In this document: positions 22,470-34,624 of the stretch, one piece after another
Position numbering within the stretch: position 1 is the stretch's first letter
Layout: each line of letters starts with the position of its first letter
Source: Lichtheimia corymbifera B2541
Lineage: Eukaryota; Mucoromycota; Mucoromycetes; Mucorales; Lichtheimiaceae
Length of the DNA: 64,000 bases
Reading direction: 5' to 3'
Assembly: GCA_000697475.1 (NCBI GenBank)
Contig: JNEU01001102.1
Location: 124,001 to 188,000, forward strand
Translations under genes and position numbers: made by a program
Notes under the pieces: generated by a model
The model's input: only the letters and a program-made list of their open reading frames with translations
Told to the model about the DNA's origin: nothing
Database searches by the model: none

Positions 22470-22978
22470 TATACCTTGTTGCATACTTTTGTGTGTGTTG
22501 AGTGTTTACATATACGACGTCATTGATGTCAAAATCGTTTATGTGCATGATCTCAGCATGAATTATGACGTTGTCAAATAAACGTCAAATAACAAAATGG
22601 TTAGAGGAGAGCGAGATTATAGCCACTGACAATACTTCATAGTCAGCTGATCTACGTTTATGGCAATAGATGGGTATATCCATGATAGTCAAATCCATGG
22701 AAACTTTCTCGACTGGGGAGTGAGTAAGACATATCATTTGTGTGTGTGTGGTCCCCCCTTGTCATACAAAGTCCGACGCTTATGCAGACAGCGAATAGGG
22801 ATGGGTGGCTGAACGTCCCTTCCATATCGCAGGGGGTTGTTGCCTGTTTCTTGCACCACTTTTGTGCTGAACACACGAATTCAATGTTCCAAGGACGACG
22901 AAAACGAAGCAAGAAAAACCGGGCTTTTTTGTTTGTGGCAAAAAGAGACATCTTTTTCCTCTCCATCATCTTTTATTC
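22470..22978. other. Intergenic upstream of the P5 ATPase gene
   Basis: Holds the ATPase promoter. There is a pyrimidine-rich tract just before the ATG, but no clear TATA box and no other gene. Confidence 0.45.
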
Positions 22979-25900
22979 ATGCATATACCAATATCCAGAC
23001 AGCAGTGGCTGTTACTATTACTGGTTTACTGCGCATCGTCTGTGCGCGCCACACCAGCCTTCAATGAAGGTGAGCAGCCAATAATAAAACATGTGCGCCA
23101 CTTTTACCAACAAACAATCATTATTATTATACAGTCAATGGCCATCAAACGAATGGATCCGTTTGCCCACTACCAACATACCATTCGTATCCATGTCCCA
23201 ACTTGTGTGTGCGCGATGTCTCCTTATGCCCACCTACAGTGCGCCCTACATGCGAGCAAGGTCTTGTTTTTTGCGTTGATGGCTCTTGTCGCTCGACTTG
23301 TCCTCCCAACCTTGAATCTGCATGTGCTTGTCCCGGTGCGCCTAGCTTGCAAGGAAACATTTATCCATGCAGAGACACACAAACAGTGGACATTCCCAAT
23401 TTCAATGCATCTCAAAAAGATACTCAAACCATCCAATCCTGCGCATCAGATATGAGCCTTACAGGCATCACTGAATGGGTGCCCAATCCATACGAGATCA
23501 TGTGGGGAAATTGCCCGACCCCCAATTATGGAGCACTCAACTTCCATGAGCCTGTCTTTATTGCACTCTATGTCTTTTATGGTTCATGTGTCGTATCCTT
23601 GGTGGGTTGGACCATCTATAAACGTCTTCGAGAAAAGGTCAGTCATCATTGTATAACACACTATGTGTATATGCTTAAATATTTGTAATATAGGTGATCC
23701 GACTCCAATACCGCAAATCACGTAAAACGGTGGTGAGTCAGTATCATGACGACGAAGAAGCGACCAGAGAAGAAAAAAAGCCTGCCAATCCTCCTCCTTC
23801 TGTAAGTAGTAGTACTCTGATGATGAGACGTTGTCTTATTGTATATGTATGTATGTATATAGGGAGTGGAAGAAGATGATACAGGATCATCGTATCTATC
23901 CTCTTTGGAGCCTGAAGAGCAGATGGTAATCAAGGCATATCGACGTGACTATTTGGGCATGCTTTGCTTTGGCCTTTATATTCTGCAAACCATTGGCATG
24001 GTTGCCTACATGATCTTGCTTACTCGAGACTACTACCACGACTACATCCTTTTCCGTGGTAACCAAACTGTGCAAGCCAGTGTAAGTAAACAACTTGACT
24101 ACAGCTTTAAGAATACTTATACTCTTTTTGTTGTAGACATTTATGGGCATGTGGTATATCCTGTTTGGTTGGTTTGCATCGCTCGTCATCTTCAAGAGCC
24201 GTCTCATGAACTTTTTCCGTATCCAATGTACTTATGACCGGGGTCAATATGTGCAAGTGGAAAAGGCTGAACCAGGTAAGACACTTTGAGACATATACAC
24301 ATACACTGAATCTAACCCCATTATTATTATAGCACTCATTTTCCTTGAAGATGAGGATCCCATTATGAAGCGCGTTCATCAACTTGAGTCAACAGGAAAG
24401 CGAATCTTTGGCTTGGATGTCGTGGTTAGTACATCCAGGCTCGAGCATACACGTACAGGCACCAAGTACTTTGTCTACCAATGCACACGCTATGTTTATC
24501 ATCCCGAGACACAACTATTTTCCCCACACGAATTTGAATTGGGTGACACCAATGCTGATCTTGCCAAGCAAACTGAAGGCCTGACAACGGATGAAGCTGC
24601 AAGACGTAAAGAGCTGATTGGTGCCAACTTTATCAGTGTCTATGTGCCGAATGTGCCAATGGCTATTCTTCGTGAATTTTCATCCTTCTTTTACATTTAT
24701 CAATTCACCGTGCTATGGCTCTTTTATTACTTTGCCTACTGTAAGTATGCTAGCTATATGTATGTGAATGGATGAATGTATGACTCATGATTGATTATAG
24801 GGCAGGTGGGTATTGCGGATACCGCGGTGATTTTGCTATCAGCCTTTGTCAAAGTGGTTGTGCGTCTCAAATCAGAGCATCGAATCAAGAAAATGGCCGA
24901 GTTCACGGATGATTGCCGTATTCGACGTGACGATGTATGGTCGACCATGTCAACCGCTGATCTTGTACCGGGCGATGTATTTGAAGTGCGAGAAGGCAAA
25001 ACGACGCCATGTGATGCTGTGGTGTTGAGTGGTAACATTGTGGCCGATGAAAGCTCTTTGACAGGTGAACCATTGCCTATTCGAAAGTTCCCTTTGCGTA
25101 CGGACGACATGATGCGCTATGATCCAATGGGATCCGCCAAAACATCCACTATCTTTGCTGGTACCACCATTTCCCAAGCACAACGTACTGAAGCTGATCA
25201 GCCTGTGATTGCATTGGCTACCAAAACGGGCACTTCCACTGATAAGGGTGAACTCGTCAAAAAGATCCTCTTCCCGACACGCGTCTCGTTTATCTTTGAT
25301 GAGCAAATCAAGATCGTCATTCTTATCCTTCTCATTTGCGGTCTCATTTGTCTTGCACTTGCCATTTGGTTGTATGCCAAGGGTACAGCCGCATGGTTTT
25401 ATGCCATGTTCGCCATTGCACAATTGGTGTCTCCATTGCTCCCTGCAGCGCTTGTCGTGGGTCAATCGGTGGCAGCAGGTCGTCTACGCCACAAAAAGAT
25501 TTACTGTGTTGGTAAGTTACATTATCCATTTTGTGTAATGTGGTACTAACGGCGCTTTGTTGCATAAGATCTCCCACGTATTTTAATGGCCGGCAAGGTA
25601 CAACTCTTTTGCTTTGACAAGACGGGCACTCTTACGCGTGAAGGTCTCGAGTTTTATGGTACAAAGCCAATCACGGATGTGGACAATGTCGTCGAACAAC
25701 GTGCTCAAAACCAAACACCCACCTTTGGAGTGCACCAGCATGATCCCTTGTCAATGCCACGTTTGATGCAGCTTAGTATTGCCACATGTCATGCTGTGAC
25801 CATTCTCAACGACCAGTTTATCGGCAACCCCGTTGACATTGAAATGTTCCGATCGAGCAAGTGGAAGCTGGAACTCCAATCACATGAAAAGGATGACTAT

Positions 25901-27856
25901 GTGGATACATTGACACCCCCCGTGAAGAATGCTGGAGACAATGCTGATCCTGTTCACGTGCTCAAACGCTTTGAATTCGTCCATGCTCGCATGTCCATGT
26001 CAGTCGCTATCTTGGATACGCACACAAACAAGGTTCACATTTTCGTCAAGGGTGCTTATGAAAAAATCAAGGATCTCTCCAACCCAGAATCTGTACCAGA
26101 AGATTATGATGAGACTGCATCAGCACTTGCTCGGGAAGGATGTTACGTAAGTGATTGGCCTAAATAGGATAAAGAGCGAGAGAGATAGAGTTGGGATTGA
26201 CTTTTTTGATTGTTAATAGGTGCTTGCATGTGCTCATCGTGAGCTTGATCTGGAGGCTATTGGTGGCATGTCAAATTTCCGGGAATGGAATCGTGATCAA
26301 ATGGAGCAGGATATCAACTTTATTGGATTGATTGTCTTCAAGAACCAGCTCAAGGATGACACGACTGAGAACATTGCCGAATTGAAACGTGGCGCTACAC
26401 GTACGACCATGATTACAGGCGATACAGCTCTGACAGGTGTATATATTGCACGTCAATGTGGCATGGTTGAAACCGGCGCCAAGGTGCTACTGGGTGATTA
26501 CAAGCCAAAAGAAGAGCGGGTCGTGTGGTCGGATGTCGATAATGAAGCAGCATTCCCAGATGTCAATGTCGATGACTATTTGAACGAACAAGAACGGGTC
26601 CCTGTGGAATTAGCTGTTACTGGCAAAGCTTTCAATTGGCTTGTGGATCATGATCTCATCCGAAAGTACTTGTTGGATATTCGTGTGTTTGCTCGTATGA
26701 CTCCAAATGGCAAGGTGCAATGTATCCAACTTCATATGGAGCGAGGTATCACAGCCATGACCGGTGATGGTGGTAATGATTGTGGTGCTTTACGTGCTGC
26801 ACACGTGGGTATTGCCATGTCCGATGCCGAGGCATCTATCGTATCACCATTCAGCACCAGTATCCGAAGCGTCAAATCATGTGTGGAGCTTATTCGACAA
26901 GGCCGTGGTGCATTAGCCACATCACTTACAGGATACAAATATCTCATCAGTAAGTAGCATTATTATCCTTTATTGATTGTGTGTTACTCATCAACCCCCT
27001 TCTAGTGTACGGTCAAGTCATGATGATGCTCAAGATTTATACGTTTTACTTTTCCACCACAATGTCTCAAAACGTGTGGATTGCTGTCGATGTATTCATT
27101 ACCGTGTTCCTGACGTGGGCCGTGTCACAATCAAAGGCTGCCAAACGTCTTGCTCCTGAAAGACCAACGGCTCGTTTATTGGGTCCTCAGACATTGGCAT
27201 CCTGCTGGGGTCTTGTGGCGATCAATTGGCTGTTCTTGATTGGTGCCTTTGTCATGCTATACAAAGAAAGTAAGTTAGACTATCATTCATTGTCTTTGAT
27301 CGGCAGGATATGATTGACTAATATTCTACCTATCTTACGAATCATAGGTTGGTTCCGTTGCAATGAATTTGATGCATCAGCAGTGGATCTTTCAAAGTGG
27401 TGGTTGCTAGCCGACAATTACGAAGCTGAAGTACTTGCTCTTGTGTGCTTGTTCCAATTCATCAACAATGCTGCCGTATTCAACTTTGGCTACAAATTCC
27501 GTCAAAGCTGGTGGAGAAACTATGCACTCGTCATTCTTTGGCTCGGTTACCTGGTGATCGTATCCTATTGGACCCTGGCAGATCCTAACGACTTTGCATG
27601 CATGTTCCGGTTTAATTGTGGTACAAAGAGTGTGCTTGCTCAATTTGGTTACACTCCTCCATCACGTAATATCGAACCTTACAATACACCTCTTGGCCAT
27701 AACGTCATGCCCTGGACATTCCGCTGGCGACTATGGGGTATATGCATTGGCAACGTCGTGGCAGGTCTCGCTTGGGAAAGACTGGTGGTGCTTGGTCCTG
27801 TTCATGCTTACCTTGCACGCAGGTTCCCTGTCGATCGTCTCAAAGTCAAATACTAG
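22979..27856 (+). CDS. P5-type ATPase (ATP13A/Ypk9-like) with an N-terminal Cys-rich domain
   Basis: P-type pump of endolysosomal or vacuolar membranes; P5B members export polyamines or handle heavy metals. Eleven exons: 22979-23069, 23135-23637, 23694-23801, 23863-24081, 24137-24275, 24333-24740, 24801-25511, 25569-26146, 26220-26949, 27006-27269, 27348-27856; 1419 aa. It begins with a signal peptide and a lumenal-side region holding 13 Cys (residues ~35-165), then a membrane span (~175-195) ahead of the usual P5 core. Core motifs: SSLTGEPLP (TGE ~577-579), SPLLPAALVVGQS in M4, DKTGTLT (D743), ITGDTALT, MTGDGGNDCGALRAAHVG. M4 reads PLLP, neither the PPALP usual for P5B nor PPELP for P5A, so the subclass is left open. 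Confidence 0.9.
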
Positions 27857-28625
27857 TTTCTTTTCTGTTATCCATTTTTCCCCATATAATCAGTCCCGTA
27901 TATATTACCATTAAAGTTGTATATGTAGATTTTGCTGTTCTACAAAGCATTATCATAGTAGCCACGTTAATGATATTGGTATCACAAAGGGGGCTTTTCA
28001 GAAAGAGTAAAAAAGTGAGCAGGCGTGTTGTACCACCAAAAGTGTTGTCAAAGATGATAATTCTACTCACCGGATATCGTTCACAAATGTACACAATCAT
28101 TAATCATGCACGATAATGAGCATGGATGATCTTCATTCTCCGCTGCATAACCATGAGACACGTTCCTTTCTTCTCCCCCCCCCAGTTTATGATGCAACAT
28201 GCATCTTAAATCTTGACGTTCTTTGTGTTCCTGGATATACTAATGCAATGTCATCAACCACCATTAGCATTACTCTCTCCTTGCTATGTGTACTTGTCAA
28301 TGAGCATGCAGCAAGGAAAGCAGCAACTATAACATCATCCCACCATTCATTATTATCATCATCATCAACGAGTATAATGGGACAATCTATTCGTTTAATT
28401 AACAAACGTCACGTCGTTTTGAGCAACATTCACTTAATTGAAAGCTCATTGCGGGGCGAAAATTGACCACAATGAATGAAGCTTTGCGGAGTCATACATA
28501 TGCTTTGATTATCCCATTACTACTGTAACCAGGGCAGAATGTAGAATTTATCAATGATGGATATAAAAGGCTTCCAATTTCACACTACCTCCAATTCCCC
28601 CAACAAGAACAATTCCACATACAAG
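27857..28625. other. Intergenic, no gene seen; TATA at 28561-28568
   Basis: About 770 bp between the P5 ATPase and chitinase genes. ATATAAAA at 28561-28568 is 58 nt before the chitinase ATG. Open frames at 28.1-28.5 kb look like chance, with codon content unlike the neighbours. Confidence 0.5.
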
Positions 28626-30406
28626 ATGCGTCTTTTCCTCAGTCACTTGTTATGCCTGGCATTTGCTACCATCATCACCACAAGTGCTGCTGCTTCCAAT
28701 TCCTCATCATCATCAAAGGCATCAGGCAAAACGCTCACTGGCTACTTCCCCAATTGTAAGTCTTATATCTATATCACATGATGCCATCATTAACGTGATC
28801 TTTTTTCCAGGGTTATATGCCCGTTGGCCTGTGAGCAACATTGACTTCTCGAAATACACGCACATCAACTATGCATTCGCCATCATGATCAAGGGAAGCA
28901 CACCCGAATGGACCGATCCTCAACAAGTAGAAACACAGCTCCCGGAATTAGTCAAGGCTGCCCATGCTAAAGATGCCAAGGTTCTCATCTCTGTTGGTGG
29001 TTGGAGCGGATGCCTCACCTTTAGGTAATAAAAAGAATACAATCCATGATGATGATGATGATGGCTTACAACTTTAATACTAGTTCCATGGTTGGCGATT
29101 CATCCAAGCGTTCCGAATTTATCAAGTGGAGCACTGACCAAATCGACAAGTAAGTTTGGGATCTTGTTACGAAAGGTGTGGAAAGCATGCTGATCGAATG
29201 GATCGTCATTTATTATCATTATTGCAGATATGACATTGATGGCATTGATATCGGTAAGGGTTACACACGCATGCCGATCTTTTCTATTATATACTAAACT
29301 AACCATGACGCATGTCCTATGTAGATTGGGAATATCCTGGTCGTCAAGGTGCTGGTTGTAATGAGGTTGACAAGGCAAATGATGCAAAGAATCTTTTGAC
29401 ACTGCTTCAAGAACTGCGATCGGCCATGGATAAAAAGTACAAGAACAAGGAACTTACAGCAGCAGTCCATGTGCGTACATTTGACACGTCTTCTGGTAAC
29501 ATGAAGGATGTATCTGCTTTTGGCAAGGTGTTGGACCGCGTCAATATCATGGCCTATGATATCAATGGTGCCTTCAATTCCACTTCGGGTACGTGTAGAA
29601 TTCTATAGGATGCTTTTATACCTCAATGCTGACGCCAAGTGTATTGCAGGTCCCAATGCTCCTTTCAACTTTGAACCTGGTTTGGGTTATGATGATAGCT
29701 ACGTGTCCTCAATTGAAACTTGGATCAAGGCTGGTGTTCCTGCAAGCAAGATTTCCCCCGGTTTGGCATTCTATGGTCGTTCTACAAGTGAGTAGCGCTG
29801 TTATCATTTGCGAAAATCTACAACAATAATGCTAACCTTGCCATGTATGTAGCCTCCACCGTTGACATGAGCAAGACAAACCAATACCAACCCCAGGTCA
29901 AGGGTAAGCCTCCAAAAGGCGATTCACTTGATGCTTATTGGCAAGATCCCAATTGTCCCAAGGGTAAGTTGTATTGAGACGTGGATATAAAAAAAGTGGC
30001 TCACTCGTATACCTTTGATAGATCCTGGTGGTATGTCTGGTATTTGGCGATATGGTAATTTGCGATCGGAAGGCGTATTGACAGCTCCGGATAAGGCTGC
30101 TTCCCCATGGATCCGACAATGGGACAAGGTTACTCAAACACCATGGCTCTTCAATCCCAAAGACAAGACCTTCATCTCATACGATGATCCCAAATCCATT
30201 TCCATCAAGGTTGACTATGCGCTTTGCAAGGATCTGGGCGGTGTCATGGTCTTTTCTGTGGATGAGGATTCATCCAACAACGAACTGCTCAATGAGGCCT
30301 ACAAGATCCGTACAGGTACAGTCAAACGCATTGCAGATGAATCAAGTTGATTAACATTTTCTTTGTAGGATCCAACTCATCATCCAAAAGCTGCAACTCA
30401 AACTAG
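28626..30406 (+). CDS. Secreted GH18 chitinase
   Basis: Hydrolyses beta-1,4-GlcNAc links of chitin, in the cell wall or outside the cell. Nine exons: 28626-28755, 28811-29024, 29084-29149, 29228-29253, 29325-29588, 29650-29787, 29853-29963, 30022-30315, 30369-30406; 426 aa. Signal peptide MRLFLSHLLCLAFATIITTS, then a Ser-rich linker. GH18 marks: SVGGWSG, and the catalytic DGIDIDWE with the acid at E148, split by an intron after ATC-G. MAYDINGAF supplies the substrate-positioning Met-Tyr-Asp, and the barrel closes near GGVMVFSVDED. The last exon is a short Ser/Asn tail after a 53-nt intron; reading through instead would add TGTVKRIADESS. No chitin-binding domain or GPI signal is evident. Its 3' sequences recur at 32214-32392 and 35829-35937. 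Confidence 0.94.
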
Positions 30407-30550
30407 ACAACAATGGACCCAGGTGGTGTTGAACGATGTACTGTATTGTAAACAATAGCGCTGTGACACAATAAATCAATCTTTTCTTTTATACATGAAT
30501 CAACCCCTGCACACGAGATCAATTTCTTTCTCTTTCATCTTTTATGTCAC
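30369..30550 (+). repeat. Chitinase 3' end/UTR, direct-repeat copy 1 (partner 32214-32392)
   Basis: From 'CCAAAAGCTGCAACTCAAAC' through the 3' UTR ('AATAGCGCTGTGACACAATA') to the 'TTTCTTTCTCTTTCATCT' tract, this stretch recurs at 32214-32392 with few changes. Between the copies lie about 1.66 kb. Confidence 0.85.
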
Positions 30551-30569
30551 CTACAAAAAATCACCTTTT

Positions 30570-31010
30570 TTCAAGTGACAGGTGGATTTATCAGCTATGA
30601 TTTTCCATCACTTCGACTCGAAGATGCTTGGCCACTTTATCAGTTTGATTAATCATGACAATCATTCTCACGCCCACTCACGTATAAACAAGGCTGTGGT
30701 CACCTATACTATCATACGTCCTTTCTTTCTACTTGTATTCATATCATCATCATCAATGGCCTCTGGTAAGTCTCAAGGATAGTCTTTATTATGTGATCCC
30801 CAGAATGAGGATATGCTCATGCATTCATCCATGTAGCTCACTTCACTGGTTTACCACTGGATGTGCTCATTGCTGCCTAATGATATTTGGCTGCGGCCCA
30901 TGATGGACCCTTTGTGGTAGGTATAACTATCATTATATGTTAAAAGGATGTCTAGTCTGATAGGAATTTGGCACTCCTTTGTAGGTGACAAAAGTACATG
31001 TCTACAGCTG
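30570..31010 (+). pseudogene. Decayed copy of the 47.4-kb family gene (5' part)
   Basis: Aligns by eye with 47220-47680: promoter with TATAAA at 30683-30688, a first mini-exon ATG-GCC-TCT-G (30756-30765) followed by GTAAGT, then an exon from 30837. In this copy the second exon meets a stop at 30878-30880 (GCC-TAA), where the copy at 47.4 kb stays open. A later block (GACAAAAGTACATG) is also shared. It is a broken copy. Confidence 0.65.
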
Positions 31011-31339
31011 AATATACATCATCGTTGAGCCGATCTGTGCTTCACAAGTGGATATATGATCTATTTTTATGGGGGGAGTATTTAACCTGCCCTTCTGCTA
31101 AACAAGCAATGGTATCTTAAGAGAACAGTGACGATATCAAGTGTTTCGCTGTGTCTAATAGGGAGCAGCCGGTCGTGACCACTGTCGTGGTCGGTTGGTG
31201 TTGTCAAGATAAATGGGGGCGTTACACGTCAAGTGAGGCTAGGTAAGGTTCTTTAATGAGAAGAAGAATAAGGTATCTAATATCTATGGATAGCACCCAA
31301 ATAGCCGAGCACGATTAGGGATATATGTACATGTCCTGC

Positions 31340-31940
31340 GTTTGTGTGGCCTATGATCCCGAGGACCAGCACTGTCGTAGATCATGAACTCAAAGGTGCC
31401 AGCATCGATACGAAGTCATTGGTAGTGATTGTAAGAGACAAAGAGCATCTGGATAGTGCAACTAGTATGCGAGGAAAACAACAAGACCCTGGCACACGAC
31501 AGGTGCCACTTGCATCGACTGGTTTCTATCCTAGACATACTGGTTCGAGACACATGCTTTATGTAAGTCCATTTGGAAAAAAGGGAACACCACTAATGTT
31601 AGTATCTGCAATAGGGGTGAAAAATGCAGCGCATCCACAAAAATAATCCGTTCAGACAATGAGAGTGCGTATGGAACCAAAGAGTCCGCTGAACGAGTAA
31701 TTGGAAGAAAGGTGGATGTTCTGGTTGAGCACGATCAGTTTGAGTTGAGTGCCTCGGAATGGAAGACATTTGGGAGTGTCCGCGGTTTGCTTTATAAGCA
31801 GCACAACAAAAACATTCGTATCAATGCATGTATACTGCTGAGGAATTTACGGCTACCCTATCCTGGAAAGTGGTAGGTGAGTAGCAACTGTGGTATTATT
31901 AGCATATGCTCTGATTTAACATTTACGTAGGAGTCGAGGG
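31340..31940 (+). pseudogene. Fragments of a Mucoromycota multi-copy gene family (middle part)
   Basis: A coding-like frame at about 31650-31877 reads '...ESAERVIGRKVDVLVEHDQF...LSASEWKTFGSV...NKNIRINACILL'. I associate this pattern (ERVIGRK-D, S-EWK, K-IR-N) with an uncharacterised family present in many copies in Mucoromycota genomes; that is memory, not a search. The upstream piece from 31344 is in another frame and ends in a stop at 31644-31646. With the broken first exon at 30.8 kb this looks like one dead gene. Confidence 0.45.
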
Positions 31941-32213
31941 TAAACTTTTGTCAGTATGCAAACCAGCACGCCATTTCGTTCCAAGGAATCACAACTCATG
32001 CGCCATTTACTTGACAACCACACCAGGGACATATCAGTATCCAGACGCAAAGAATTGATCACCGCGTTACAGACATTGGGTGTACCGGATCATTCGGGGT
32101 CTTACGAGACAGAACGTCTACCCTATCGCATAGGGAGGAGGGATCTCCTTTGTATCAGCCAGCTTTTTCCATGCTTATATCTTTTCTCCCACTTTCTCAC
32201 TGTCTGCCCCTTA

Positions 32214-32392
32214 CTCCAAAAGCTGCAACTCAAACTAGACAACAATGAGCGTGGTTGGTGGATGAATGATGTATTGTATTGTAAACAATAGCGCTGTGAC
32301 ACAATAAACCAATATTTCTCTTTTTCTTTTATACATGAACCAACCAACCGCCCAGCACACGAGATAAATTTCTTTCTCTTTCATCTCTTTTA
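32214..32392 (+). repeat. Chitinase 3' end/UTR, direct-repeat copy 2
   Basis: Second copy of 30369-30550. It ends directly at the ATG of the F-box gene, so the F-box gene's immediate upstream sequence is derived from, or shared with, the chitinase 3' flank. Confidence 0.85.
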
Positions 32393-34144
32393 ATGAAACT
32401 ACCACTCGAGATCATCTACAGAGTACTGCTTTACATTGATTCCACCGATGACAAGCGCACGTGTCTCTTAGTATGCAGGTTGTGGTACAGCATTGGCAAG
32501 CGGCTCTTGTATAAGCATGTCAACCTTCGGTCTCCAAGGCAACTTGTATACTTTGTATCAGCACTTGATTCAGCACCTTTTGTGGGAGAATACGTACGTG
32601 AATTGGCAATCGCAAACAACATTCGGCCATCAGCAAACGATTTCGACGTTATCACACGCACGTGTCGTCATTTGGAAGCGATCGACTTTGGACAATGGCA
32701 ATGGGAAGCACTTGATGAGAAGCTATTTCGTCGATGGTCGCATATCACAAAAGTACCAGCTATCAGCAGCCGCCGTGTTTTTGGATGGATTGGGGATCAT
32801 TCCATGCTTCAGCACTTGCATCTCATGGATCAATGTCTCATCAATGCAGCAGATCTTGTGGCACGTGTCCGGCACTTGAAACATTTGACACTTCAGTCAT
32901 CATCATTACATACATGCATCCATTTAATGCCTATCATCATCAACGCTTCAGCAGAGGGAAGGGCTGCTACTCTCCAATCATTGGCATTGAAAGGAAAATC
33001 TATCTATATCATGGACGATGCTGTGCACTTTCCACCTTCTTTGATCGATTTATCCTTGGACAACGTTAACTTTGAGGGAGTTCTTTGTTTGACACCACAA
33101 CTGGAGCGTCTTCATGCATACGATACTACCATCAGAAGGGAGGTTCGATATGAAGCATCAGGATTGACATCAAGTCTGATATCCTTGGCCATTGATCCCA
33201 CAAGCACTTTATCCCTGAGACCATTCCTTGATCATGTGGATACACGACATTTACAGAAGCTCAGTATATCAACAGCACAGGATATCATAGCCGGTCCCCC
33301 AAGTCAGAACACAATAAGAGCATCCGCATACAATGTTATCATGCAATCTTGTTTTACTCGTGGCGATGCAACACCCATCATCCAGTGGGCTGGCAAGAAT
33401 CTCACATACCTCGAGCTGAATGGCTTCACGGTGCTCGATATCAAACGATTGGTCTATGACAAAGAATCTTTACCTCACCTTCAGTATCTCGTTATCTCGT
33501 CAAGGACATGTAAGAATGATGATACAACACAGCTACAGCCACTATCATCCCATTCACAAGATGTGCCACTTAGGCTACTGAGGACTTTGGAAGTAAAGGA
33601 TTCCTTCATTGAGGATCTTGCCAGCATGGCCCGATGGACAAGGCAGCTGATAGTTCACAATTGTACCTGTCATATTCCACCAGGCATCGGTTTGACGATA
33701 TCACATCATCGCCTTCACACGCTTCAAATTTCAGATATCCGCTTCACCTATGCATTGTACCACGTTCAACATATCATGGATTGTAATTGCAGGGTGATTG
33801 GTATTATCGATGACAAGGGCGAGCATGATGAGCTAGCACAAGACGACGATTACCACTACCTTCGCAACATCTCCGAGTTTTATCACACATGTTCCAACCC
33901 TTATACCCCCATTCAACGCTTGAAATCTGATCAAGCGGAATCAGTACTACGTTTTCATCACACATGCAAGGATCAGTGGCGATACAACCCGTTTATTCTG
34001 GTACAACAACTACAAGACCAAGCATTCCAAGGCATTTGCAGACATGAGAATCATTTTGGATTTATTATGATCAAGCCACATCGTATCCAAGAACTTCGTT
34101 TCAATAACACGCTGATTAAATATACCCCAACAAGTAGTGTATAG
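32393..34144 (+). CDS. F-box/LRR-like protein, 583 aa
   Basis: Intronless, 583 aa. It starts almost at the F-box: LPLEIIYRVLLYIDSTDDKR then LLVCRLWY, the Skp1-binding helix pattern of fungal F-box proteins. The rest is a repeated Leu-rich pattern ('LQHLHLMD', 'LKHLTLQS', 'LQSLALKG', 'LIDLSLDN', 'LTYLELNG', 'LHTLQISD') typical of divergent LRR substrate-binding domains. Expected role: substrate receptor of an SCF ubiquitin ligase; the target is unknown. Such genes form large, fast-changing families in Mucoromycota. Its 3' end (from about 33950) is duplicated at 35936-36215. Confidence 0.82.
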   Translation: MKLPLEIIYRVLLYIDSTDDKRTCLLVCRLWYSIGKRLLYKHVNLRSPRQLVYFVSALDSAPFVGEYVRELAIANNIRPSANDFDVITRTCRHLEAIDFGQWQWEALDEKLFRRWSHITKVPAISSRRVFGWIGDHSMLQHLHLMDQCLINAADLVARVRHLKHLTLQSSSLHTCIHLMPIIINASAEGRAATLQSLALKGKSIYIMDDAVHFPPSLIDLSLDNVNFEGVLCLTPQLERLHAYDTTIRREVRYEASGLTSSLISLAIDPTSTLSLRPFLDHVDTRHLQKLSISTAQDIIAGPPSQNTIRASAYNVIMQSCFTRGDATPIIQWAGKNLTYLELNGFTVLDIKRLVYDKESLPHLQYLVISSRTCKNDDTTQLQPLSSHSQDVPLRLLRTLEVKDSFIEDLASMARWTRQLIVHNCTCHIPPGIGLTISHHRLHTLQISDIRFTYALYHVQHIMDCNCRVIGIIDDKGEHDELAQDDDYHYLRNISEFYHTCSNPYTPIQRLKSDQAESVLRFHHTCKDQWRYNPFILVQQLQDQAFQGICRHENHFGFIMIKPHRIQELRFNNTLIKYTPTSSV

Positions 34145-34624
34145 GGATTAGAGATATACTTTATCAACATAGTCATCATATACATGAAGCATGGTTGGCA
34201 TGGTTACACAGGTGGATGGTAGCTATGGAGTTTTATATACACACGCGTAATCACCCTAAATAAATCTGTCTTTCTTTCTCTTATTGAGTCTCACGGACAC
34301 TTTACTGCTACCAATTCTCTCTCTGCCCTTACCACACACACAAATACATCTTCTGTCTCTCTTATATCACAACGCTAAAGAGCTCCGGAAATACGGGTAA
34401 AAGGAATCAAGGAGACCACACTGTTTCATCTATAGTGTTTTCTTTTGCAGGTAAATGAGTGTGGTTTATCCTGTATAACATTTTTCATTTGTAGGCAAGC
34501 ACGATTGAACAAGTTGACACAGTTTATTTCTCTGGTAAGTTGTTGATTTTGCTATTTGTTACATAAGCTCATTCACAATTCTATTCGACAACAGGCTGTT
34601 ATTCAAGGATGGTGGCATCGTCAA
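34145..34624. other. F-box 3' flank, no gene seen
   Basis: 3' flank of the F-box gene; its first ~75 bp recur after the chimeric copy at 36.13 kb. Low-complexity CT and AC tracts at 34.27-34.36 kb. No gene supported. Confidence 0.5.

Noticed and set aside
28116..28466. 116-codon open frame upstream of the chitinase
   Set aside because: Low-complexity Ser/Leu content and no gene signals; the opposite strand is equally open.
30316..30350. Chitinase ending at the in-frame TGA at 30348 instead of splicing
   Set aside because: A strong branch/acceptor (TTAAC...TTTGTAG) follows and the spliced tail keeps the frame; read-through is kept only as an alternative.
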